Below are positions 1-10,150 of a DNA stretch of 64,000 bases, piece after piece. This DNA comes from Cardamine occulta (Eukaryota; Streptophyta; Magnoliopsida; Brassicales; Brassicaceae), in assembly GCA_028015245.1 (NCBI GenBank), contig CM051370.1:11838160-11902159 (forward strand), written 5' to 3'. Position 1 is the stretch's first letter; the number at the start of each line of letters is the position of its first letter. A program made the translations under genes and the position numbers. The notes beneath the pieces are model-generated. The model saw only the letters and a program-made list of their open reading frames with translations, had not been told where the DNA came from and searched no databases.

Positions 1-460
1 ATATGTTTACAAATTAAAACAAAATAAATTCTATTCAAATTATTAAAATTTTAAAATTAATTTTTAATTATTTTTAAGAACCTCATGAGGAATTCTACCA
101 TTGGAGCACACCAAATTTTTTAGAGGTTCTTAAAAAAAAAATTATCAAAATTTATTTAAAAAATGGTTAAGAACCCCTTACCAATAGAGTTGCTCTAACG
201 TAGTTCATTTACATTTTTTTTCCAACAGCCCATTTACGTTATATGTAAAAATAAAATAAAAATAGTAAATGCATAAATTTATTCAGTCTTTTCGTCTGTT
301 GGGTTTGTTTTTAAAGTAGCCCATTTTCGTTAAACTACAAAAAGTAAACCCTAATATTTTATGCAGCCTCTTTGTTCCCTATAAATATAAATATTTTATA
401 TTAGGTTTTAATACCGGCATATATTATTTTCCTGCGTTTTCTTTTAGTTTGCCTCGATTA
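1..460. other. AT-rich intergenic DNA with a small hairpin
   Basis: No gene is visible. Inverted arms TAAGAACCTC (75-84) and GAGGTTCTTA (123-132) form a short hairpin, and a related AAGAACCCC stretch follows near 170. This resembles the degenerate MITE ends common in mustard-family intergenic DNA, but no target duplication was found. Confidence 0.3.
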
Positions 461-537
461 TTTTGATAGTTTTTCGCCGTTTTATTTATTCACAGGACAA
501 GCAAAGGGAAGAGAGAGAAAGCTTAAGGGACTGTCAT

Positions 538-801
538 CTACACGGAAGCTTCTTTGAAGCTCTTGGTCAACCAGATCGCCGTCTCCCTCGAAGACACTCT
601 CTCGGATCCAAATGGTTTAAGCAGAACCCCAAGTTCGTCGTACCCTTCCTGCTGCAAAAGCCTTGCACTGAACTCTAGCAGTCCCTCCAGAGCCTCCGCA
701 CGCTGCTGATACGAAGACGTGTCGAACCTTCTCTGTTTTACCTCCAAAGATGACCTTGCTTGTACATTAGTACACTTGTCCTTGGTAATCGAACGGTTCA
801 A
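538..801 (-). pseudogene. C-terminal fragment of a NIMA-related (NEK) kinase
   Basis: The minus strand reads an 87-residue open stretch containing RAEALEGLLEFSARLLQQ and then SRETAIWLTKSFKEASV before a TAG stop at 538-540. Plant NEK kinases (NEK5/NEK6 type, which regulate microtubules and cell expansion) end in a conserved tail of this character, after the kinase domain and a long linker. Only this tail is present: no kinase domain lies upstream on the same strand, where AT-rich sequence and then unrelated plus-strand fragments occur. It is therefore a gene fragment, probably moved by a transposon or left by a segmental duplication. The family call rests on remembered similarity and needs a protein search; the fragment status is clear from length. 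Confidence 0.55.
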
Positions 802-839
802 ATTCTCCTCCTTTTTTTTTTTTAATAAACATAATTAGG

Positions 840-1240
840 AACCCACGCCTGCCAAGAAACCAACAGTTGTTAAGAATGCCAAACCAGCTGCAAAAGATCC
901 ATCATCCTCAGAGGAAGATTCTGAATGATGAAGTTTGTTTTGAGTCTTTTGACCAGTTTCTGTTTCTTCATACACTTGAGTAAACGTGTCTTTTAATTTA
1001 TTGTTTCTCTAGATGTGCCTCTTTAAAAGGAATTGTGATAGTTTTATATTCTATACACTTAATATTCCATATTATTGCCTCACTTGCAGGAAAGTGATGA
1101 TGAAAAACCTCCTACGAAGAAGGTAGTTATGTTCTTCCAGTTCCACAAGTTTTTAATTATCTTTTTATTCGTTACAGTAGTGATAATTAAACTGTTTTGC
1201 AGGCTAAGGTTTCAGTAATGAAAACTTCTAAAGTTTCAGT
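840..1240 (+). pseudogene. Nucleolin-like acidic-domain exon fragments
   Basis: After a splice-acceptor-like TTAG, the plus strand encodes a Lys/Ala/Pro and Ser/Glu/Asp-rich piece that includes KDPSSSEEDSE and then a stop (840-931). A second exon-like piece between consensus splice sites encodes ESDDEKPPTKK (1090-1123), and a third begins AKVSV after TTTGCAG. Alternating acidic runs and KKPA-type basic repeats are typical of the N-terminal region of plant nucleolin (NUC-L1/NUC-L2, rRNA transcription and processing). The RNA-recognition and GAR domains are absent. The small-exon layout implies capture of genomic DNA rather than of an mRNA copy. Low-complexity sequence makes the family call uncertain. 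Confidence 0.4.
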
Positions 1241-1317
1241 AACGAATATCTAATCTCTATTCTTTTTCAGCGTGATTAATTTATCTGCTCTTTCATTGAT
1301 GTTTATTTTTTAGGCTC

Positions 1318-1640
1318 CAGCTAACTTTGTGCGTCTCCATTGCGTTAGACCAAATTTGAGACCATTGTCAATGGTTGTTACAACTGTTTTGATCCATATC
1401 TTAGGCGATGTTCCTTCTTCTCCACTTTATGGGAAAGATGCAGGTTTGCATTTATAGCTAATGACCAAACAAAGATCTTTAGTTTTCTTTTTAAATTAGA
1501 TTGATTAAATTGCTCATTGTTTCTTGCAGGATCATCTCAAAAATTAGATAAACTTCAATTACTTAAATCCTCTTTCTTGCAGCTATCATATGGGGAAATG
1601 GTAAAGACACAAATCGCATGAAACAATGATAAAGTGAGAC
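1318..1640 (+). pseudogene. Spinster-type major facilitator transporter fragment
   Basis: A stretch from about 1339 to 1441 encodes CVRPNLRPLSM, then a hydrophobic segment, then GDVPSSPLYG and a splice-donor-like GTTTGC. A following exon-like piece after CTTGCAG begins DHLKN, hits a TAG, and in another frame continues SSFLAAIIWG. The GDVPSSPL motif at the end of a transmembrane helix, followed by a DH.N loop and a helix ending AAIIW, is what I recall from plant Spinster homologues (putative sphingolipid transporters, MFS fold). Only the last two helices are represented and the reading frame is broken, so this is a fragment. Introns are retained, which argues for DNA-level capture. Confidence 0.55.
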
Positions 1641-1673
1641 AGTACAAGCATACAAAGGAATCATTATGCTTTT

Positions 1674-2120
1674 TTGGTTGCATGCTTATATATTGCTTAC
1701 ATGTTTATATATAGGTTAAGGGTACAAAACAGTTTTAGAGTCTTTGTATATTCGTTCTTTAATCATCAGGTTTTCAGTGATCCATGCCAATCAGCACAAG
1801 GTGCGCAAAGTGAGCTTGCTGTATCTTTACAGCTGGAAAGAGCTGCATCTTTACATGAAGAAGTACTTTTTGAAGGTAGTTCTCCTTTATCCTCCAGCTT
1901 AGCCAAATTTATATATTGGCTTTATATATTTTGCTCTATGGTTCTTCTTTATAGATTTCTGTATTTGACATTTCTATGGTCATGTAAACACAAGAGAGAG
2001 GCTTGTGGAGTAGGAAGCAGTGGTGCAGGATAGTCATCTTTAGAAAGCCAGCTAGCTTCATCGAGGACGTAAATAGCTTTCTGGCAATAGATGTGGGCAA
2101 TCAACGATCCAAGGTACAAC
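1674..2120 (+). pseudogene. Unrecognised spliced coding fragments
   Basis: Two short exon-like pieces are visible. One (about 1770-1875) encodes QSAQGAQSELAVSLQLERAA followed by a GT donor. The other (about 2017-2115) encodes RKPASFIEDVNSFLAIDVGN, also followed by a GT. Both have coding-like composition in an AT-rich surround. I do not recognise the parent genes. They continue the run of captured fragments that starts at 538 and stop just before an orphan CACTA terminus at 2135. Confidence 0.3.
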
Positions 2121-2134
2121 ATTTATTTCTCTTG

Positions 2135-2300
2135 CACTACAAGAAATTTACCGCAAAACCGACGGAATATAAATCCGTCGAAAAATTTCAATGGATTTGC
2201 GACGTATTTCCGATAGACATGAAAATTGACGATTCCGTCGGAAATCCGTCTGAAATTTCCGACGAATTTTGGACGGATTTCTGACGGATTTCACAATGCT
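2135..2300 (+). mobile_element. Orphan CACTA (En/Spm) transposon terminus
   Basis: The sequence begins CACTACAAGAAAT followed by TACCGCAAAACCGACGGA-like DNA and several TCCGTCGGAA / TCCGACGAA subterminal repeats, ending near 2300. The first 30 bases differ at only two positions from the left end of the complete CACTA element at 36977, so it is the same family. No opposite terminus and no transposase lie downstream; the sequence changes abruptly after about 2300. It is a truncated relic. Confidence 0.85.
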
Positions 2301-2629
2301 CTTATGTTGAAGAAAAATATAATCGAGGTTAGTTTTGGAGGGTCTGGGCGACGTATTTTTAATAGCTTTATGTGCATTTATAATCTGTATTTTTTTGTTT
2401 CATTTTTCATACACTGAAAAATCCAAAATCAAGAAGCGATCAAAGAGCTTGATTAAACGCTAAACTTACCTGGGTTAAAGTTACTCAGTGAGTCGCTCAT
2501 TTTGTTTTCATGTCTTGTTTAACCATGTGATTTACTATATTTCAAAATCAGTTTACGATATATACACCTTTGATCTTTATCTTCAGTTTCTTGTGTAACA
2601 AGATAATGGATTGGCTTTTTTAAGTTTAC
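2301..2629. other. Intergenic sequence without recognisable features
   Basis: Between the CACTA relic and the LHCA4 fragment I see only AT-rich DNA with no coding similarity, repeat ends or RNA gene. Confidence 0.5.
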
Positions 2630-2845
2630 TATTTGCAATCTCTTTCTCCTTGGCCTCGAGCGTGGGAGCAAAGTTAAGCGGGATAAAGATTCCACCAGGG
2701 TAACGACTTCACCTGGAGGTAAGTTGTATTGGTTAAAGATAGGGTCTTGGTTCACACTTCCTGGGTTATTGATGTCTTGCCATCTTCTGATCTCAAGGTG
2801 ATGAAACAATTTGAATTCGATCACGGACAATGTACCACTCCGGAG
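2630..2845 (-). pseudogene. LHCA4: Broken fragment of LHCA4 (photosystem I antenna protein)
   Basis: On the minus strand one frame reads TLSVIEFKLFHHLEI and RRWQDINNPGSVNQDPIF. After a frameshift near 2697 another frame reads YPGGIFIPLNFAPTLEAKEK and then EIAN. These are the stroma-exposed loop and start of the third helix of Lhca4, a chlorophyll a/b-binding protein of the photosystem I antenna. The match ends where the helix-three chlorophyll ligand motif (E..NGRLAML) would follow, and upstream helices are absent. It is a roughly 70-residue, frameshifted relic. Family identification is strong because the RRWQDI.NPGSVNQDPIF signature is specific to this antenna group; assignment to Lhca4 rather than a paralogue is from memory. 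Confidence 0.7.
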
Positions 2846-3770
2846 CTTTAGTGTTTTTTGGTTTTTATTTATTTATGTGATGTCAACATAGCGTGCAATC
2901 ACATCTGTTTACTTTGTACGCTTTTAAAATTAAGAAATTTTCTAAGCACTATTCTGCTTTTTTAGCATATCTTTTAATGGTTTGTATTTCTTTTTTACGA
3001 CAAACAAATTTCATTAATTTCAAAGAGTGATTACAAATACAGAACTATTGAAACACAAATTATTACATACGCATATGTAAGTGCCATACACTGGAAAAAA
3101 TACAGCAGAAGTGAGTTTGACATGTTTTCGGAAGAGTAGTCTTACTCGCTAACCGATCAAAAGATCCGTTATTGTCCAACTTCATATTTGATTTTCCGTG
3201 AGACGATTTGTATACAGTATCTTTGCAAAGAAGAATTACATGATTTAATTTACTGGAGAAAAAATATGAGCCTCGTGCTTATTTACGAATTTATCCGAGA
3301 AAACTTGAGTTTTATTTATTTGAGTTACCTCGTGCCGGAGTTGGGACATCATCTGCCACAATGCCAAACTCACCAGAAACTTCAATTTCAGGATCAGGAG
3401 GAGAAAATGTTGATTTACCGGCGAATGCTACTACTAAGTCAGTGTTAGAATTGGTGTTAACTCGGATCAGAGTACTAAAAACTGTGCCTCTGGATTTAGG
3501 AAGAGTCAAAACAAAAAGCTATAAATCTGTATTTAATGAAACTACCATCGATTCACGGTGGAAAACAAACAGTAAATTTGGCTTTGTGAAATTTTTTTAT
3601 ATATAATTATATATCTTGGCTTATTAAATTTGACAACTCTATATATATTATACACGTGTATGTACTGTGTGCATGCATTAACTATGAAAATTTGTTAAAG
3701 GTATATTTGAATTAATTTTTTAAAATAATAATTAAAGTGATCGAAAGTTTATATCAATGTTTCAATGTTA
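2846..3770. other. AT-rich intergenic DNA
   Basis: No convincing gene. A minus-strand open stretch of 65 codons (3312-3509) and overlapping plus-strand ones have no recognisable family signature and no start or splice context. Confidence 0.4.
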
Positions 3771-3773
3771 CAA

Positions 3774-4054
3774 GGTTCATGCAGAACTTCTTGTTTGGGC
3801 CATGTCTTGCTTAAGTGACTTACACTTAGCGATGATACTTTTCAAACTGATTGCAAGGTTCTCATCGTCGTTGTTGGATTCACTAAATGAATGGCCATTT
3901 GAATTGGATAACTCTTTTTTTTGTTCCTCTTAAATTATATTTTTTTGCTTTATATATTTTGTTTAATGTTCGTTGCTCAAAAATCTTTGCCGACCTCCTT
4001 GCTAAGAATGCTCGTGCACGAGATGATTTAGAGTTCGATTTGGTGTACTCTTAA
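3774..4054 (+). pseudogene. RNase H-like tail of a LINE-type retroelement
   Basis: The plus strand reads AELLVWAMSCLSDLHLAMILF; after a frameshift it continues TDCKVLIVVV, and a final stretch reads FADLLAKNARARDDLEFDLV before TAA at 4052. This order (acidic A-E-..-A-..-S-D helix, then a .TDC..LI strand, then A..LAKNAR near the C-terminus) is that of the plant RVT_3/RNase H-like domain found at the end of LINE polyproteins and in many derived plant genes. Frameshifts and stops break it and no reverse transcriptase is next to it. It is a decayed remnant. Confidence 0.55.
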
Positions 4055-4570
4055 GGAAAGCCGCATCCGCATCCTAAAACCGTAATGTATGATCTGTTTG
4101 TGATACCAAAAATATATATCAATGTTTTAAAAGATTATTTAATTGCTTCTTCTTTTTCATACCTAATGTTAATGTTTTAAGGGACACGAGTAGTAAATTG
4201 AATACCAAAGTGATAAGACAAAAAATCAATAGCTTTTCTTCCAGATGATTATCTCATCAATAACGCGGAATTGGTGAATTATACAAATTCAATACTACTA
4301 TCTAAGATAGTATATCTTTAGTTCATCAATAAATTTCTTATATTTTCTTCACGTTATGGCATTTAGAATCTCCCATAATACGTTTCTATATGAAACAACA
4401 TGCAGCTTTTTAAATTCTAATTCTTTTTGTCTAGGAAGTTTTCTTTTATTAAATTCACATTTTGTCAAGTTTCCTAATTTTAACCATATTTCTTTATTTC
4501 ACTGTTTTCTAATTGAGTTAAAAACTCAAATATACCATATTTTAGCATATATTACTAGAGTGTACCCAAT
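4055..4570. other. AT-rich intergenic DNA up to the KAONASHI insertion
   Basis: Nothing recognisable is present. This is the pre-insertion flank of the Mutator-like element; the target duplication TTTTTTAGA occupies 4571-4579. Confidence 0.5.
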
Positions 4571-4779
4571 TTTTTTAGAATTACTAGAATAATACAAATC
4601 GTTAAGGAAATGTCATTTATGCCCTTAGGGTTTTGAGATTAGTTTTTTTTTCTAATTTTTGCGGTTAAAATTTTTTTTTTTTTAAACAGTTGGAAACGTT
4701 TCAGTTTCCTCTTTTCATAACTGACATATTCAGTTTCTATTTAAGTGTTCATAACAAAAAAAAACTTACGAACATAATC

Positions 4780-5425
4780 TCATCTCTCTCTCTCGCTCTG
4801 TTCATAATCTCATCTCTCTTGTTTCTTTCGTGACATTCGCCGGTGACATTCGTCTCGAAATCCGCCGGCGAGCCGCTCGAAATCCGTCGCAATCTCTCCA
4901 TCTTTCATCGCAATCCGTCATCGTAATCGCCTCCTCTGTCGTCGCACTCCGTCGCTGAGAAAAGCCTCGGCGTAACGTTTAACTACGGTAAGAAAGTTGA
5001 ATTTTTTTTTTTTAATTCACTTGCTTGTTTATGATGTTGATTTGGGGTTATTGCTTAGGGTTTACAGATTTTTGAGCACTTGCAACTGAATGTATACTAA
5101 ATCTGAGTTATCAAGCACAACAATAACATAATCACGACACCAGATTTGGTATACAATCAGTTGCAATCAGATGGCTGACTTTACGATATGTAGTGGCTGG
5201 CTTATGGGTTACTTTACGGCTGACTTATGGATTACTTTATGGCTGACTTATGTTTCTGGCTGATTTATAGTTTACTTTATGGCTAACTTATTGTTTGCTT
5301 TATGGCTGACTTATGTTTTACTTGGCAGAGTTATGGTTTACTCAATGGCTGATTTATGGTTTACAACATGGCTGATATATGTTTGTTACTATGTTTCTTA
5401 TGTTTAATTTTTGTGTTTGACACAG
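4780..5425 (+). promoter_or_regulatory. Leader exon and leader intron of the Ulp1 gene
   Basis: A CT-rich leader (about 4780-4987, TCTCTCTC runs then GC-richer DNA) ends at a consensus donor, ACG followed by GTAAGAAAG at 4988. The matching acceptor GACACAG at 5425 lies directly before the ATG at 5426. The implied leader intron (4988-5425) is packed with GGCTGACTTAT repeats. A leader intron is inferred from splice consensus only. Confidence 0.5.
5166..5402 (+). repeat. GGCTGACTTAT motif array, left-end orientation
   Basis: About a dozen spaced copies of GGCTGACTTAT/TATGGTTTAC variants at 15-25 bp intervals inside the leader intron. Further same-orientation clusters lie at 6283-6495 (intron, almost regular 22-bp unit), 7131-7350 (intron), 8310-8412 (intron), 9140-9250 and 10500-10580. 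Confidence 0.85.
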
Positions 5426-8400
5426 ATGGAGGGACCAAGGAAATACCCACCTAGACGTTATAAAGAAGGAAAGTGTCCATTGTAGAGCAAGAGTATGAAC
5501 CACAATTGTCTTACCTCGAGTTTAGCATCCATCCGAGATGCAATAGGGATTGATGTCTGGAATGAAATCAAGAGCACAAAATTAGGAATAATTCCTAAGT
5601 TAGTGGACAGTGACTACCAGTGGTCTGCGAAGATTGTGCAATATCTTCTTTCTCATCAGTTGCTCCTGAAGAGTGTTAATGAAATTTGGGCAGTAATAGG
5701 TGGACAGCCAATAAAATTAGGCTTAGATGAGTTTATCGACATAACTCGCCTAAAGACAGAGCCGCCTAGTATAGAATCCTGTGAACCCGAGTATGCAATG
5801 TCTGGGAGAAGTTGGGTATTCCCAGAGGGTGTGCAGGTGGCCCAAAATGGGATGAATTGGCTAAAGTGTTTGGTAAGTGTCGGGGATGGAATCCTGAAGA
5901 GCGGAAAATGGTGGGGTTGTTATGTATCCTACATATGGGGATCTATGGTCTACATCATAACTCGAGAATACCGCTAGAAGCTGCGAAAAGAGTCTTCAAA
6001 GATGAATGGATTGATGACTATCCTTGGGGTTTAGTTGCTTATAAATCTCTTATTGAGGGTGTTAGTAATGCGCAATTGGATGGAAATGGATACACGGTTA
6101 ATGGCTGCGTGCATGCCCTTCTCTTTTGGGCATATGAATCAATAACGATTTTTGGAGAGCGTTTTGGTAGAATCGTTGATGAAAATGAAATTCCATTCCT
6201 CAAATGGGGCGGAACTCGTACTCGAGCTGATTTGGACAAGGTTATTAATGAAGAGATTACCACACACGGTCGGGTAAGTTATTATGGCTGACTTTCATTT
6301 ATATTATGGCTGACTTTCATTTGTATTATGGCTGACTTTCATTTATATTATGGCTGACTTTCATTTATATTATGGCTCACTTTCGTTTCTATTATGGTTG
6401 ACTTTCATTTCTATTATGGCTGACTTTCATTTATATTATGGCTGACTTTCGTTTCTATTATGGCTGACTTTCGTTTCTATTATGGCTGACTTATCTTCTG
6501 ACATTGTTGGAATATCTTGCTAGGTCCGTGTCAGAAAGATGATCGTGCCGCCGGTTGATAAGATTTATCCTTTTACCACTGGAGAACAATGTGTAGACCA
6601 AGAGCTTCATAACTTGATAGTCGACATAATTGAAGATGGTTTTGTCGAAGGGTATTGGGATGTGAAGGACAAGGATGATGGAGTCCATGGAAAGCAGAAT
6701 AAGAATAAAGATCGGAAAGCTGATGTTATCGAACCACCGAGGAAGAAGCGGAAGGAAAAACCAAGAAACAGTGATGATGAGTCGATTAAATCGAAAGGTG
6801 ATAAGACCCCGGAAAAGCACCGTGATAGAGAGGACAAACGATCTGGCCTAGTGGAATTAGTGGAAAATCTCTTGAGAAGATTTGAAGCAATGGAGAAAAG
6901 TTTTTTTGAGGTTGAAGCTAGAATGAAAGAAAAGTTTGCTAGATTGGAGGAAAAGCTTGGCCATAGTATAACTTTACTTGGAGACAGAATTAGATGGCTT
7001 GAAGATGAACTGCATGAGATGAAAGACCGCAAAGAACATGTTTAAGTGGATCCATCTGATGCTGATGAGGTTCAATCAAAGGCTAACAATGCGCAGGATG
7101 TTACTAGTAAGGTATGAATTGTAATTACTTTACGGCTGACTTGTTATCCTTAACGGCTGACTTTTGTTTATATTATGGCTGACTTATCATCATTGATGGC
7201 TGACTTATCATCATTAAAGGCTGACAATGCGCATGATGTTACTAGTAAGGTATGAATTGTAATTACTTTATGGCTGACTTTCGTTTATATTATGGCTGAC
7301 TTATCATCATTAATGGCTGACTTATAATTACTTTATGGCTGATATATGATACATTTTCTATTACAGTTTGTACCCCAGGCAAAGAAAGTCATACAGCCGT
7401 CAAAAATCCAAGATATAGATGACGATTTTGTTATCCAGGACCTAGTACCTAGCCGAGGAAGAATAAGAGATTGTTGAGGCAAACTGCCTCGAGGATGGAG
7501 GCAGCAGATAAGAGGAATACTGAAGCAGAGCAGAAAGAGAAGGCTCAGGAATTGAAGAAAAGGAAGGAATAGGAAAAGAAAAATAAATAGGAAGAGAAAA
7601 AAAGAAAAGAGGAAGAGAAGAAAAAGAAAGAGGAAGAGAAGAAAAGGAAAGATGAAGAGAAGAAACATAAGGATGAAGAGAATAAAAAGAAAGATGAAGA
7701 GAATAAAAAGACTGTTGTTGGTTATAAGAGCAAAATCATCTTCAAGCAACCAAGAGTGGTTGGGAAGAAGAAACAGAATTATCCTCAACTGATAGATGAA
7801 AGTGATTCAGATGTGAATAAACCAGGGGACAGTAGTGATGTTATCGACGTTACTAAGGAATTTAAGGAAGAAGATTACAAGATGTTGCCTCAACCAGAAG
7901 AAAAGACCTCCGAGACCGTGGAGGATAAGCTGAGGGCAGCAAGACTGGTAATGCAAGCAGGTAAAAACCGTGATCAAACAAATCCTCTACCTTAGCCGTA
8001 TGTTGGACATACAGGGCAGATGTTTATTAGGGAAGGCTTATTTCTTTCAGTAGCGATCTATGATCCATGTAAGGCACCTGATCCACAGAGATTGGAGGCC
8101 TTTATGGACTATCTCCAACCATTCAGGTACGTTCAATCCAGTTAAATAATGTTGGTTGTCTACGTTTTTCCTCATTGTCTTAACATTTTTTCTCAGGTCA
8201 ATCCCATCAGAAGATAAACTACCAGAAGAAATTGACTTTTACTTGGTTCTAACCACTCCGAGGGACCAATGGCCTGATGATAAATATGGATGGTTAGGAG
8301 ATGATGTAAGTAATGGCTGATTTGTAACAGTTTCACAGCTGATTTATAATAGTTTCATGGCTGATTTATATTATCGTTTAATGGCTGATTTATATAATTA

Positions 8401-9098
8401 TGACGGCTGACTTATCTTTTCTTTTTAAAAATTTACAGCATATCCATGCGTTTATGAGGATGCTCTCTCTAAGGTCTTTGAAAGATCCATCCCCTTTCCA
8501 CAGTACGCGTTTTGTGTTTATGGACCAGTGGTTTGTCAGTTACTGGGCGCTGGATTACGAGCAGTACAAGATAGATCCTAGGAAGTGGAAATTCCCAGAA
8601 GGTTGGTTTGAATTAGCGAATGGTCTTAGACCCAAAGATATGGCTACTAGGAAAAAGTGATATTACGATATTGACCACTTATATATGGTGCACCAAGTGA
8701 ATACAAACCATTGGGTAGCTATGGATGTGAATTTGAAAGAGTCGGCAATAGACTGCTATGACAACATCATGGGTCCCACGACAGATGAATTAGATAGAAT
8801 GATCCTCGACCAGTGTTGTTTTGTCACGAGGATGGTACCCCATTTTTTGAATGAGTTTATACCTTCAGATGTGAGACCACCGAGTGTGGTGCCTTTTGGT
8901 TGGAGAAGGATCAAAGCAGGAGTCCCTCAAAACCTAAAGCCAGGCGACTGTGGTGTGTTTGCGGTTAAGTACCTCGAGTGTCTAGCCCTTGGTGTGCGTT
9001 TCGATGGCATATGTGACGCTAACATGCAACAAATACGAGAGTGTATGGCGTCATATCTTCTACAAGAGGCATCTGTTCTTTTCTCACATTTTGGTTGA
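5426..9098 (+). pseudogene. KAONASHI DUF1985 / Ulp1-like SUMO protease gene, broken
   Basis: ATG 5426 starts MEGPRKYPPRRYKEGKC, then an in-frame TAG at 5483. The DUF1985 domain follows (to about 6290; it contains DEFIDITRLK, then after a frameshift near 5810 RGWNPEERKMVGLLCILHMG). After an intron (6273-6522) comes a Lys/Glu-rich, coiled-coil linker (to 7045 and 7370-7995). Last is an Ulp1/C48 cysteine-protease domain at 8685-9098 with the catalytic set in order: His at 8709 (TNHWVAMDV), Asp at 8751 (IDCYDN) and Cys at 8949 (KPGDCGVF). Ulp1 enzymes cut SUMO from proteins; the role in transposition is unknown. Stops at 7043, 7570 region, 7993 and 8658 disable the gene, yet the protease domain itself is open and complete. 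Exons are separated by introns containing the GGCTGACTTAT repeats. Confidence 0.8.
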
Positions 9099-9254
9099 TG
9101 TAATGCCTTATTTAAGAACGGCATCTAACCATTTATTTAAGTTACAACTGACTTATCGTTTTACTTTCCGGCTGACGTATCTTCTTTTAACGGCTGATTT
9201 ATATCATCATCACGGCTGACTTATGATTTAAAATAAAAGCTTTGTGGCTGATTT

Positions 9255-9715
9255 AGTAATTAAAAAATAAAGATTATACTTACAAATAGTCAACATCATT
9301 AACTTAAACGATGTTTCGTAGACACAACATTGGCCAGCTCACTCTGAAGTTCTCTAATCACTCCATAATTTGATGAAAATGATTATTCCGCCGAAAATCA
9401 AAACTGCCGCCTAAGAGAACATGAACGGTAACATAAACGGTATAGAGTAGTATAATTATTACCAAAAACCATTTTATGCGACCATAAGTAACATAAACGG
9501 TATAGAGTGACAGATTAGAGGGGATACATATTAATGAACAAAAGTTTACATAGTGAGAGAGGAGAAACATACATATTCTATGCATGGTCTAGGGTTTAGC
9601 ATCAAACATATCATTCGATATATGATTGTTAGTTTTACAACTCAAATATTGTTTTGGCTTAAATATGTTTGTTATAATGTTTAGTTATGTTTAAAATTTA
9701 ATATAAGCTTATAAA
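9255..9715. other. Spacer between the convergent MULE genes, left part
   Basis: AT-rich DNA. A near-perfect direct repeat AACATAAACGGTATAGAGT occurs at about 9430 and 9490. No coding signal. Confidence 0.4.
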
Positions 9716-9962
9716 TTTGAGGTATGACTGACTTATCAATAAACGCATTTGAGGTATGACTGACTTATAAATAAACGCATTTGAGGTATGACTGACTTAT
9801 TAATAAAAGCATTTGAGGTAGGGCTGACTTATTAATAAACACATTTGAGGTATGACTGACTTATTAATAACAAATTTGAGGTATGGCTGACTTATCAATA
9901 ACAAATTTGAGGTTTAGCTGACTTATCAATAACAAATGTTTTTCATGGCTGACTTATAACAT
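9716..9962 (+). repeat. Tandem 30-36 bp units containing the GGCTGACTTAT motif
   Basis: Six to seven successive units of the form ATTTGAGGTATGACTGACTTA plus a short AT spacer (AATAAACGC or AATAACA). It is a true head-to-tail minisatellite built around the same motif that is only loosely spaced elsewhere in the element. It lies just downstream of the transposase 3' end, between the two convergent genes. Confidence 0.85.
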
Positions 9963-10150
9963 TATAATAAAAATGTGTTCAAAGTGAATAAACAGCTTAT
10001 GAATCTATGACGACGAAACTACACGTTACAAGTTTTGGCATTATGTCCAACCTGAGCACAAAGAGAACAAGTGTGTTGCTTCCTAGGACATTTCTTCTCA
10101 TGCGCTATTTCTAAACAAGATTTCATATGAGATTTTTTGGGCCTTCCTGG

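Noticed and set aside
6607..7032. Minus-strand Ser/Leu-rich open frame of 141 codons
   Set aside because: Shadow of the plus-strand coiled-coil linker of the same gene.
7333..7788. Minus-strand Phe/Leu-rich open frame of 151 codons resembling a membrane protein
   Set aside because: It is the antisense of the Lys/Glu-rich (AAG/GAG) linker of the Ulp1 gene; composition alone explains it.
9716..9962. Regularly spaced repeats that look like a CRISPR array
   Set aside because: Eukaryotic nuclear context, AT-rich near-identical spacers, and the repeat is the same motif dispersed through the whole MULE.
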